Assembly: GCA_946800325.1 (NCBI GenBank)
Contig: OX326961.1
Span: 43,971,415-44,035,414, forward strand
Origin: Luzula sylvatica
Taxonomy: Eukaryota; Streptophyta; Magnoliopsida; Poales; Juncaceae
DNA length: 64,000 nucleotides
Reading direction: 5' to 3'
The notes under the pieces are model-generated. The model had not been told where the DNA came from. It ran no database searches and saw nothing but the letters and a program-made list of their open reading frames with translations. This document shows, in pieces, positions 34,490-45,615 of the stretch. Position 1 is the first letter of the stretch; every line of letters starts with the position of its first letter. A program made the position numbers and the translations under genes.

Positions 34490-35510
34490 GCGTATCTAGA
34501 TTCCATATGATGGATTGCTAGAATCATTCGAATTAGATTCGATTGATTAATGCGATACTTATTTATTAGGCAAGACGACAAAGGGCATCATTCTCCAATG
34601 GTTGGAGAAAGATCCAACGAATTATTGGAACTTACATTCACATGTAGATGATCCGATAACTTCCGAGGCAAGAGGAGGCTATCAGTATTTTGTTATGTTT
34701 ATGGACGGTTAAATTAGATATGGAAATATCTATTTAATGCGTGCCGAAACGGAGACTTTTGAAAGGTTCAAAGAGTTTCAAAAACGAAATACGAAATCAA
34801 CTAAGCAAGAAAATCAAATCTTTTCGATAGGATCGAGAAGGCGAGTATTTGAGCTAAACCTTTCGATAGGATCGAAGAGGCGATATTTGAGTTATGAATA
34901 TTGATGATCATTTATGATTGTGGAATCGTTTCACGATTGCCTTTATTCGGAACATTGAGATGTGTCCGAAAAGAGGAAATGAACGCATGTTGGACATGGT
35001 TCGATAAATGATAAGTCAATAGCATCTCCCAAAAATATTTTGGGGATACGCCCTTGAGACAGCGGCACTAATGAATGGTTGCATTAAGATATGGACCATA
35101 AACCTTCTAATCGGTACAAAAGACGCCATATGAGATATGGATCGGAATGGTTCCGAAGTTGTCACTTGTACAGATTTAAGGATGTGAGTATATTTCCAAA
35201 TTTGTTTCGATTAAACTCAATCCCAAATCTGAAAATTGTTCGTTTATCCTTAAGGAAACTAAAGGGTATTAGTTCTAACGTCCCGACGAAAATGAAATTT
35301 TCGTGGCTCGAAGAGATGCCTTCTTGGAGGAGGATTAGATGCGCACAAGTTTGGAACTTGGTGCCATTTATCTATATGCGGGCTAGTGGGAGTAGAATAA
35401 ATCTCGAAATAGCTCGAGATTTGAAAATGAACATTGTACCGATGAAAGTTGACATGGCTTCATCAAGAGTCGATGAACGCAAGTCGAACACACAAAGGAA
35501 TTTTTCGTAG
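34490..35510 (+). pseudogene. copia pre-integrase and integrase remnant
   Basis: Recognisable pieces in shifting frames: DGLLESFELDSFD (pre-integrase), SEARGGYQYFVMFMDG then a stop then YLMRAETETFERFKEFQK (integrase core), and ALETAALMNGC. Stops and small deletions interrupt all of them, so no active integrase could be made. Confidence 0.75.
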
Positions 35511-35689
35511 ATCAAGTAGGCTATATCATAAGCCGGTAAATACGGATTTATCGTGGTTAATGATGATAGATCGAAATCATATGATGATTCGATATCCTAC
35601 AAGGATGCTATGAAAAGTTGATTCCACATGATATGGTGTCATGAAATCTGAGATTCGATCCATGTGAATGATCAAGTTTAGAACTTGAT

Positions 35690-36140
35690 TTCATTACTTT
35701 CTGGGTTAGACCCGTGAAATGTGAGTGGGTTTTTCAAGATGAAGAACCGACATGGATAGGAATACGCATATATGTAAAGCGAGGCTTTTTGCGAAGAGTT
35801 TCATGCAATTCATAGTCGGACTATGAAGAAACATTTTCGCATGTTGCCATGCTTTCACATTCTCGAAATTCTGCTTGCCATGGTCGCATATTATGACTAT
35901 ATTATATGGCAAAATGGATGTCAAAACCGGATTTCTTGACAAAAATTTTATGAAAGGATGTGTACTTGACACAACCTTACGGTTTTGTCGATTCATAAGA
36001 ATCGGGGATAAGATATGCACGCTTTAAAGATCCATATGATGGATTAGAGAAAGCTTCTCGGAATTGGAATATTCGTTTTGACAAAATTATAAACTGTTAT
36101 AAAATTGTCGAAACGAATGGAAACTTTGTGTACACATGAA
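35690..36140 (+). pseudogene. copia reverse transcriptase remnant
   Basis: Recognisable copia RT pieces: CEWVFQDEEP, YDYIIWQNGCQNRIS-type QMDVKTAF region, KGCVLDTTLRFCRF and LEKASRNWNIRFDKII. The region between the first blocks is shortened and shifted in frame. The catalytic YVDD motif was not found intact. Confidence 0.7.
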
Positions 36141-36759
36141 GGTTAGTGGGAGCTGCGTTATATTTCTTGTAACGACAAAGGATTTAGACGAGACCGCTTA
36201 TGAATTAAGCGTGAAGATCTATAGGATAGATCTAAAAAGTTCCTCATTCTATGTTATAGCACATATATCGACATATTGTTGAAAATGGTTTTCAACATGT
36301 AAACTCCTTGGAGGAGTTAAATCGAAATGTCGAATGGCAGAAATTTTCAACGGCTCGATGTGAGACATCAAGCAGCGCGAAAAGTAATAATATGATGCCT
36401 TACATTTGATGTTAGGATCTATTATATCTGTCATGATATGTATATGGCTATCTGTCATACAAATATAGCGTCTAGTTCACCGTCAATAAAATTCATGGGA
36501 ATCACATGAGTTTGAATGTAATTTGATTACATGAGACTAACTCTTGTGAATGTATAATTGTTATACAAATATATACATAATGGTTGTGTATATTTAAACC
36601 CATCGGGATTTGTATTGATATAGGTGAAGTTTATCCTTGAATACTTTGCGAAAGAATTCAGGACTAATTATCTATAATGGTATGGAGGACGTGTTGGTTA
36701 TAAACAGTTATAACAACAACAGTTTCCAAAGATTAAGCACGTCCAAATATGTAGCACGA

Positions 36760-36980
36760 CTTTCGATCACAAAGTGTGTACATGTTTTGCTTAAATGAAA
36801 ACACGGTTATGTGGAAAGGTTCCACAAGACCAATAGTTTATGATTCTATTTACGGTGGCGAGTATATTGCGGTTATTAATCGCAAAAGGAAGTGGTATCG
36901 ATCAAGGATACATGACCAAACTCTAGTAGTCACGAGTTATCGGATTTATGGTTGTTTATTGCGTGAGACGCAATAGTACA
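36760..36980 (+). pseudogene. copia RNase H remnant
   Basis: NENTVMWKGSTRPIVYDSIY and GGEYIAVINRKRKW correspond to the copia RNase H motif (SWKSKKQ..VA.ST.EAEY.A). The TEAE segment is altered. The remaining sequence to the 3' LTR is a long non-coding stretch. Confidence 0.7.
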
Positions 36981-38387
36981 AGCCAAAAATGCCGAGGTCA
37001 CAACCACTTCTAGCCAATACTCAGAAAATTTTATTTGATCCATGAAATTTTATGAAAAGATGTGATCGTAGGTATTGGAAATGTTCCAATCCTGATGATG
37101 ATTAACACTAGCGGGAACGTGCGGACTCGTTTACAAGACCGCTCTCTCTAGTCGCGCGTGACTGTCATGCGATGACTATGGGTATGGAGATACCTAGAGG
37201 AGGAAGAAGAGAGTAGAGTGTAGTTATCTAATACGATAGTCCTCGCAGGTTATGGGTATGGAGATACCCATAGGTAAACGTTGTATCACCCAAATACTTA
37301 GTCCATATGAATGCATTCCTTTTAAAATTTTTGTTTACTTAAATTAAATATGCATTCACCTTATATGAAAACAGTGTGCGGGTTGTGTAATATGATTGTT
37401 ACATGAACCTTGATTTGAACTTGTGTGGACGTCGACATGGTTGAGGACCATGTGCAGCGAAACCGTCACACTTAAAGTGTCATTTCTAAACATCCCTAGT
37501 CGCGGATCAGCTTGCTTAAGAGATAAGCATTTCTATTATTGGATAGACTGAACGCGTACACTAGTACGTTTGCCGAGGAGATGATTATGTTTTGCTAATC
37601 ATGGGACAAGGTGCTTGTCGAATCGGGAACATAGATATATGTTAGGTTACATGTATTGGATATGACCAAAGCCGCGAGTCCATGACATGGTTTACTCATT
37701 ATAGATGGACTTGTGACGGATGGGGTTTTAGATTCTTCATACTTGAGGGGATCATTGATTGCGTTACGTGCGTAACACAATGCTTTGATATGATCTTACG
37801 CTCACCGTAACAGGGAGTTAAAAGGGTCATCATTGGGTATTGTCCGAAACACGGAATTCAATGTGAGTCTCCAAGATAGGAATTGTTTATTCCGAAAGGA
37901 AGAGATATCTCTTAGGCGCCGCTCGATGAGTCGATTAACGAAATCTCTGACCAGAGTCAATGATATTAATGGTTAATATCGATTGAAATTTGTTAAATCA
38001 ACTCGGAATCGGGGAATAAGTATAGTTAATCAAATTATAAGGATAACTATTACCATGCCTTTTGATTAACGGATATCGCAAACAAGAGAACTAGTAACCG
38101 CTATTTGAGATAGGCACAATGATCACAATCATTTTTCGTTTTAACATGGGTAGCCATGATGGAGTGACTAGATCCCGCTCATGGGCTTGTAGTGCCATGG
38201 AAACGGCCTACTGCCATCGTTAAACGAACCTACACGGTCACACAACGAGTCGTACTATGTCGGGCTTGATTGCAAGTTTTTGCACATTGGATGTGCATGG
38301 CTTTAGCGTATTTGATACGCGGGCCAGATTCTCTGATATAGTGTATATGTGATATACATGAGTACCTTTTAGGTAAATCTGAAACTG

Positions 38388-38397
38388 AGTGGGAGAC
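38388..38397 (+). other. polypurine tract
   Basis: AGTGGGAGAC immediately precedes the 3' LTR, the expected place for plus-strand priming. It is somewhat short and imperfect. Confidence 0.6.
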
Positions 38398-39493
38398 TGA
38401 AGGAAATACAGTTTTGGATCATCGCTAAAATGGTACGTAGGACAAACGAACGTACGCGTTCGTGGGCATACGAAACAGATTAGTAAAACTGGTATAACTT
38501 TCAGTAGGAAACTCCAATTTGAATGGTTCAAATTGGGTTAGTTAGATAATGAGATTATCTAGAACTTTAATGTTGTAATATATTTCATTTGAGCGAAGTA
38601 TCAGTATCGTTCTAATGAAATACCGAAAGGGTGCGACAGTTTGACATACAGTCAGTAAAACGGCCGTAACTTTCGGGTCCGAACTCCAATTGGTCTGGGC
38701 CAAATTGGGTTGGAAAGATAATTAGATTATCTACAACTTTCGTAAATGTTCAAAGTCGGTTGGAACGATTCAATATTTTCGTTCTGACAGATTACTGAAA
38801 GGGTGTATGCAGTTTTCTGTTTGAAAATGTGTATAGAAGATATACATACCTTTTGGCCCATCCTTATCATATGGAGTATATATAGGATGTTTCTCTCTCT
38901 CTCTTATCAGTCCAACCAGTTGAATAATTAGATTAGTTCATCCAGAAAATTAATGGAGTTAATTTAGAATTAATCCAGAAATTAAGAGACTCTAATCACT
39001 TGATGAAAGAGTGCGAAGAGATTGAGAGAGAAGGAGAAAAGAATTTTCTCCGTCTAGAGAATCGAAACGCAATCATGCAAGTTCGCCGGTGCATCGTCTA
39101 GGCAGGTGCATCCGCGACCGAGGTGCTACGACTCACGGTGGATACGGGTAGAGGAGCGACACATGTGGCTCTTCGTTGTGATCAAACCGGAGAAGTAATC
39201 GAGTAACGGGCTGTGGAATCATGCAGGCATGGAACGCACGAAGACAACCCGAGACGTGTCGAAACGGTGGGAGACGTGCGGTATGGGACGTACGGGCTAG
39301 TCACCAACGTGACACCGAAGGAAATAGAAGGCGGCGATCAACCCTTCGTGTGCCATCAATTTGGCACTGGTATGAATCTGTCCTTCTATTCGCATCGTAC
39401 CCTCGAAGTCGTGGCGTGATCTCGGGAATCGGGGAATCGAACCGGGCCTACATATCCGCTGCGCGGGCCCGGGGTAGAGGATATTCCCCAACA
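38398..39493 (+). repeat. 3' LTR of the copia element
   Basis: Nearly identical to 30906-32000; visible differences include C/A in AACTTT(C/A)ATG, one extra T near 38750, and G/A changes at about 39225 and 39253. The 5-bp GTATG copy follows directly. Confidence 0.95.
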
Positions 39494-40680
39494 GTATGAC
39501 AGTATATATATTTTTTTAAATTTGTATTTTAGATAGTTATTCCTATATAATATATCGTGTATTGGTTGTTTCTGTCAATAACAATTTTTGTCATCCAATA
39601 CATAGTTGACATTAAATAAAAATAAATATGCATGTAATCACTAAATGTCAAGTCTCATTGAACAATTGTATAAATGAAGCATGTTTCATAGTTTTAGCTA
39701 CGACGCAACATGTGCTTTGGATTTTTTTCAGAATAAACTTGATTTTGTAGACCAATAGACCCGAAGAACAAATTAAATTTGTCTTTTTTTTTTCTTTTAA
39801 TGTCGGTTTTTAAATTAAATTGTATAACTTTGCATGTAATCACTAAAATAAATATACATGTAATCACTAAAAGTTAAGTCTCATTCGTTGAACAATTGCA
39901 TAAGTATGCACGTAACACTAAAAGTTTGTCTTTTTTTTTTCTTTTACTGTCGGTTTTAAAATAAAATAAAAAATTTAGCTACAATCTTTTTTATTGTTTG
40001 TATCATCGAGAATTTGAATTATAATATTTTAATTTGTGAATAGTAATATTTTATTTTGAATCGTAATAATATTATTTTGAGAATTTCGAAAGGTGTATGT
40101 GAATATTTCTTCAAAAAATTATTACTTTATATGGATAATCAGAGCTTGAGAAAGAAAATATACATAGGATCAAAATATACAGACATAAACGAAATGTAAT
40201 ATTGAAACATGTTGAAATATTATACTAAACAGACTCATTTTACAGAATATAATATAGATAAGAACGCATACACTCTAAGTTGTTTAGCGTAATTTATGGG
40301 TTGTAATAATATGTGGAGACAAAATCGTGTAGGTCTCAGACGAATCGAAATATGAACATAAGACTCACTTTACACACAACTATAATAGTCTGTGCAACAT
40401 GGAATCTCATAGAAATCATGAGTCTTAATTAGTGCACATGAACCATAACCTTGGTTGGAACATGGTTCGCATGAACCAAGTCCACCTATTTCTTTTTTCT
40501 AATGATGACCTTAGTATGTCATGGGCTTTTTTGTTTTTTCTTATTGGGATCTCTTGTATAGATTGAATTTTCATATGTTTAATTTTTGATGAGTTTTACC
40601 AAACAATTGTTACAGAAAATCTGAGAAAACAACACGCGTCTCTCATTGAAGAGGCCCCTGAGTAATGTATATAGTATAAA

Positions 40681-41720
40681 TAGTTAGGAAAGTACAAAAT
40701 GAAATATTCGGAAGGGATCACGAGAAAGAAACGGCGAAAATGAAATGGGATGCGTGTACATGGGCAATATGGAGATAACGTAATACAAGAATTTTCGAGA
40801 AAAAAATAAAAAATGCCAGCTTTGTCGGGACACGTGGCAACAAAAATAGCACGTGACAGCGTATTTATCAAGCGGTTAAAGAATGTATTAAATAGTTAGA
40901 AAAGTACAAAGAAAAATATTCGGAAAGGGATTAAAGGAACGGTGAAAATGAAATGGGATGCGTGTACATAAGCAATATGAATATAACATAATACAAGAAT
41001 CTTAGAGAAAAAGGTAAAAAAATGCGAGCTCTGACAATACACGTGGCAATAAACATGACACGTGTTGTGTATTAGTGAACTGTTCAAGAATGTATTAAAT
41101 AGTTAAAAAAATACAAAGAGAAATATCCAGAAATGGATTAAAGGAGCGGTGAAAATGAAATGAGATGAGTGTACATAAGCAATATGAAAATAATGTAATA
41201 CAAGAATATTCGAGAAAAAGGTAAAAAATACGAGCTCTGATAATACACGTGGCAATAAACATGGCACGTGTTGTGTTAACTGTTAAAGAATGCATTAAAT
41301 AGTTAGAAAAGTACAAAGAAAAATATTCGGAAAGGGATAAAAGGAACTTTAAAAATGAAATAGGATGCGCGTACATAAACAATATGAAGATAACGTAATA
41401 CAAGAATCTTCGAGAAAAAGGTTAAAAAATACGAGCTCTGACAATGGACATGACGCGTGTTGTGTATTAGTGAACTGTGTTCAAGAATGATTAAATAGTT
41501 AGAAAGGTATAAAGGAAAATATTCGGAAAGGGATTAAAGGAACGGTGAGAATAAAATGGGACGAGTGTACATAAGTAATATGAAGATAATGTAATACAAG
41601 AATCTTCGAGAAAAAGGTAAAAACTGCGAGCTCTGACAATACACGTGGCAATAAACATAGCACGTGTTGTGTATTAGTGAATTGATAAAGAATGTATTGA
41701 ATTGTTACGAAAATACAAAA
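40681..41720. repeat. tandem array of ~205-bp units (five units plus a partial)
   Basis: Units start at TAGTTAG(A/G)AAAG: 40681, 40893, 41100, 41300, 41496 and a partial from 41701 (lengths 212, 207, 200, 196, 205). Each carries GAAAATGAAATGGGATG, AATACAAGAATCTTCGAG and most carry ACACGTGGCA plus a second CACGTG-type site. Minus-strand open frames across the units (for example near 41095-41403) are by-products of the repeat. It ends about 770 bases upstream of TOM40. A split unit lies at 29128-30414. Confidence 0.9.
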
Positions 41721-42487
41721 AAACATGTAACGTAATGTTTCACCATAATAAAAATTAAACCGTAATATCACGTTTTGTGTTCTAGATTCATCTTAAAATA
41801 ATGTGTCTAATGAAGGGTGATTCTTCTTCTTCTTTCCAAAATCATCCGAAAAAAATAGAGAAAACAAATATTACAAACTATCAAGTAAACATGCAATTAA
41901 TAGAATTTCAATTATATATCATACAAATATAATAATAAGTATTGAGATTTTATATTTTTTTACTTTTTAGGAGAGGGCTGCCTGACTACTGACTATCAAG
42001 TAAAGAAGTGGTTTCACTTGCTTTGCTTTTGCTAAGTGCGCATTTTGGTTTATCAGAATTAAACAATAAATATATAAGAAGCCCAATTAAATATTCTCAA
42101 TAGACTCTCACATTTAAATTTTCTAAATTAGAAAGCTTTATGCATAAATCATTATCTGAAGTTTTATTATCTAAATTAGTTAGTGCGTATCCTATGTAAT
42201 TATTGAAAATTAGAATCCATCAAAAAGAAAAACTCAGCCCAACATCCACTTGATCATTATCTCTCAGGCCAGCCCATGAAGCCGCTGTGGAAAAAACCCT
42301 GCCAAAACCCCAGTCGAAGCGAGAGAGAGCTACAGCCGCAAACTAGTCTACTTATTCCACACTGTGAATCCGCACTCTCTCTTTTTACCACACTTAACCC
42401 TCCCCGCGCCGTAGCGGGTAGAAGAAGCACCGCCAAGGCGGCTTGATACTTTACCCTTTTGATTTTTCGATCTATATAGTAGGAGAT
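41721..42487 (+). promoter_or_regulatory. TOM40 upstream region with three site II-type motifs
   Basis: AGCCCA (inverse TGGGCT, site II element) occurs at 42079-42084, 42236-42241 and 42271-42276. Site II elements are known in promoters of nuclear genes for mitochondrial and ribosomal proteins, which suits TOM40. A CT-rich leader follows at about 42355-42440. Motifs are seen; use is inferred. Confidence 0.55.
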
Positions 42488-44373
42488 ATGGGATCGCCAC
42501 CGCCGTCTTCATCGCCGTATGGCGTCGGTCTTGCTGCCCTTTTGCCGCCGAAGCAGGAGGCGAAGCCGGAGAAGAAGGTTGACTATCTCAATCTGCCTTG
42601 TCCTGTTCCTTTTGAAGAGATCCAGCGCGAAGCTTTGAGTTAGTGGATTGCATTTTCTTTCATTTTTTTATCTAGATCCGTTTGGTTTTTCTAGTATAAT
42701 TTTTTGGTCACAATCACTCTTTTGCAAAATGGTGTTAATTGAGAGTATTTTTCGAAGCGATTGTTTGGTATTAATTGCTGATTATTTCTTTCTTATTAGT
42801 GTCATTGAAGCCTGACCTGTTCGAAGGATTAAGGTTTGATTTCACAAAAGGTCTCAATCAGAAGTTCTCGCTCAGCCATAGGTAATTCACATTCAAAATC
42901 CTCTAATTTCCTTTTGTAAAAACTACCTAAAACTCAAAAATTTGATTTTTATTTATTTAGCGTTTTTATGGGATCAACAGAGGTTCCATCCCAAACGTCG
43001 GACATCATTAAAGTACCAACCGCACACTACGAATTCGGTGCCAATTTCTTGGATCCACAGGTACACTAATTCATTTTCTCAAATTTGAATTATCTTCTGA
43101 TTTATTGATGAATTATTTTTGGTTTTTAGCTGATGCTTGTTGGGAGAGTGCTTACAGATGGAAGACTCAACGCGAGAGTGAAATGTGACCTCACTGATAA
43201 TCTTATTATGAAGATAAACGCACAGGTTTAGTTAAATATTCTTCTATATACAGTGAAATATTACATTTTTTTATTTTTATTTTTGGTAATGAATTGGTGG
43301 TGTTATTTTGCAGCTTACAAACGAGCCTCATTTCTCTCAAGGAATGTTCAACTTCGATTACAAGGTCAGTTTTTCGTTTAAGCCCTTCAAAAGTAAATAA
43401 TATTTAGAATATTATAACGTAATGTAGTTGATATGTTAGTTCCTTTTTAATATTTTTTTTGTCATTCTACAGGGTAAAGATTTCAGGAGTCAATTCCAAA
43501 TAGGAAACAATGCGTTCTACGGCGGTAATTACATCCAGGTAACAATTTCCAAAAAGGACCCTGCATGTTTGTGCATAATGTGGGTCTTTTTGTGCAATTT
43601 CTTTTAAATTTCGGACATGAAATATTTTTTTATTTTATTCTCAGAGCGTTACACCAAACCTATCAATGGGTAGTGAAATATTTTGGCTGGGCCATCAGAG
43701 AAAATCTGGCATTGGTTTTGCTGCTCGTTATAACACAGACAAAATGGTATATTCCTCTTATAAACACTATATTTACAATTATTAATTATAGTCTATTGTC
43801 AGGTCGCAACCGGACAAATTGCAAGCACTGGAATATTTGCTTTGAGTTACGTGCAAAAAGTTTCTGAGAAAGTAAGCAAAAAAAAATGTAAAACATTAAT
43901 TAATATTTAATTTGAATATTGAGTAATTTTAATTTTTTTGTTTGTTTGTAAGGTTTCTTTGGCTGCGGATTTAATGTACAATCACATGACCAGAGACGTG
44001 ACTTCCAGTTTTGGATATGATTATATCCTCAGACAAGTAATTTATACAAATTATTAATTACTATAAAAAATGAATCTCTTTATTTAAAAATAAAATAAAA
44101 TTTTTATTTTTTATTTATTTGCAGTGCCGTTTGAGGGGGAAAATAGACTCGAGCGGAGTCGTGGCGGCTTTTTTGGAGGAGCGATTAAATATGGGAGTTA
44201 ATTTTGTTCTCTCCGCGGAGGTATTTAATACGAAAATAATTAAAAACTCAATATCACACTATTTAATTTGGATGAGTTTTGTAACGACGAGAATATTTGC
44301 AATTATGTTTTTGCAGATCGATCATCCGAAGAAAAATTATAAATTCGGGTTCGGTTTGACTGTAGGAGAGTGA
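42488..44373 (+). CDS. TOM40: mitochondrial import receptor subunit TOM40
   Basis: Eleven exons join in phase: 42488-42638, 42800-42881, 42961-43060, 43130-43225, 43314-43364, 43473-43538, 43645-43746, 43803-43871, 43953-44036, 44125-44220, 44317-44373 (317 aa). TOM40 is the beta-barrel pore of the outer-membrane TOM complex through which nearly all nuclear-encoded mitochondrial proteins pass. The start [20 protein letters not shown] is the short plant-type cytosolic tail. Family blocks: [62 protein letters not shown] and the C-terminal [11 protein letters not shown], which holds the barrel sorting signal. An in-frame stop lies upstream, supporting this ATG. No damage seen; length is usual (about 310 aa). 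Confidence 0.95.
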
Positions 44374-45059
44374 GTAATGTATCTTAAATTTATGGGTTCG
44401 GTTTATTTTATTTTCAAATCGGGAATAGGAACTCTTGTTTATTTGTTGTAATTCTTGAGCTAGGGTTTCGTCTTTCATCGAACAAGCCTACGTGGCGAGA
44501 GCCACGGATATTTGCTTCCTAATTTTTTTTTGTAGCTTTTGTTTATTTTGATTTTATGAATTTCTTCTTTGTGAAGAGTGCATCATCGCATTATTTAATA
44601 AGTTGAAAGAAATTATATCAGACATTTCGTTGGTTTTCATTTTAAATTATATACTTATACTTATTTTTGTATTGAGATTTTAATTGTGACAAGGAGATTA
44701 TGAAAGTATTGAAAACATGGTTTTGTTATTTCTTTGCAAATTTAATATGAAAATATCTAAAATATAATATAAGATAAAAATAGCAATATAAAATAAAAAA
44801 AACTTTATATATTTACATCTCATTTTTCCTAAGCAGCTCAAGGTAAAGGTCTTTGGACGTGTCTCCTAATTGCAAAAATCTGTAAAAATAATGGAAAAGT
44901 TTAGATAGTAAAAAGATTAAATACAAATATATAAACATAATAAAATTATCCGTGTTATAAAATAAAGAACGAAAGAGAGAATTTGGGGAGACAGTATTCT
45001 TATTGAATAGATTAGAGGAATACAGTAGCCACTACACTCTTTAGAGGTTGAGTGCAGAC
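44374..45059. other. 3' region of TOM40 and spacer
   Basis: Probably the TOM40 3' untranslated region to about 44600, then AT-rich spacer. From about 44940 it resembles a sequence at 61110-61165 (ACGAAAGAGAGAATTT, then GACA(A/G)TATTCTTATT), so it may start a worn LTR. No gene. Confidence 0.45.
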
Positions 45060-45607
45060 CATAGTTAGTCATTCGTGATACGCGAATAATACAGTACGTA
45101 ATACGTTTGTGTATAATTCGGATCAAACATTTTTCAAGTCGGTCAAATATTCGATCAAATAAAACGCAATACGCTAATAATTCGTCAATTCGCTTATTCG
45201 TCTATAGTTATGTTTATTTTACATAATACAGAGCAATAATTCGGTATATAAAAGTATATAAATGTACATTTGTTTATCCATAAATAATTCATAATTATAA
45301 TTATTTTATTAAACAATATTTATTTTATTTCAAAATCATAAATTTATATATTATTATTGATTTTTTGATTTTCTTAATCATTGTTGGAAATTTATGTTTT
45401 TTTTTTATTTATTTAAAAAAATTATATTTTTTTCTTTAAAAAACGTATTATACGGAAATACGTGTATTATTCGTGTTTTTTTAAAACAATTATAAAATAC
45501 GCGAATTATTCATCAGGTTGAGTACGGAAACGTCAATACGTATATTATTCGTAATACGTAATTATTCGTAAATTATACGCGTATTATTCGCGAATTGAAC
45601 AACTATG
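45060..45607. mobile_element. non-autonomous hAT (548 bp) with exact 8-bp target duplication
   Basis: The ends are CATAGTTAGTCATTCG and, reverse-complemented, CATAGTTGTTCAATTCGCG. Identical GTGCAGAC copies flank it (45052-45059 and 45608-45615). The subterminal arrays are built from CGAATAATTCG/ATACGCGAATA motifs. No coding sequence. Confidence 0.92.
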
Positions 45608-45615
45608 GTGCAGAC

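Larger units (their letters stand above)
30906..39493 (+). mobile_element. Ty1/copia LTR retrotransposon with decayed coding region
   Basis: Flanked by 5-bp GTATG copies (30901-30905 and 39494-39498). LTRs of 1095 and 1096 bp begin TG and end CA and differ by only about six substitutions and one 1-bp indel by eye. A primer binding site and polypurine tract are present. The order gag, pre-integrase, integrase, reverse transcriptase, RNase H marks copia, but every domain carries stops and frameshifts. Near-identical LTRs with ruined genes suggest recent movement using proteins of another copy. It is inserted in the Helitron-like element. Confidence 0.95.
30415..40680 (-). mobile_element. Helitron-like element, non-autonomous, with nested copia element
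   Basis: On the minus strand it begins TTTATACTATATACATTACTC at 40680 (plant Helitrons typically begin TCTATACTATAT, so here TC has become TT). It ends GCGAGGAACTCGCTAG at 30415, a short hairpin (GCGAG/CTCGC) running into CTAG. Insertion is between A and T with no duplication: host GTGTATTAAA (ending 30414) continues as TAGTTAGG (from 40681), and intact array units show the joined site GTATTAAATAGTTAG. Without the 8.6-kb retrotransposon and one copy of its 5-bp duplication the element is about 1.7 kb. It has no Rep/helicase gene. Confidence 0.72.

Noticed and set aside
40681..41720. CRISPR-like or centromeric satellite array
   Set aside because: The window is eukaryotic and the units are full-length tandem copies without unique spacers; only five to six units in gene-bearing DNA do not suggest a centromere.
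40596..41771. Series of hydrophobic minus-strand open frames
   Set aside because: They are by-products of the 205-bp tandem repeat; the frames shift between units and are not preserved.
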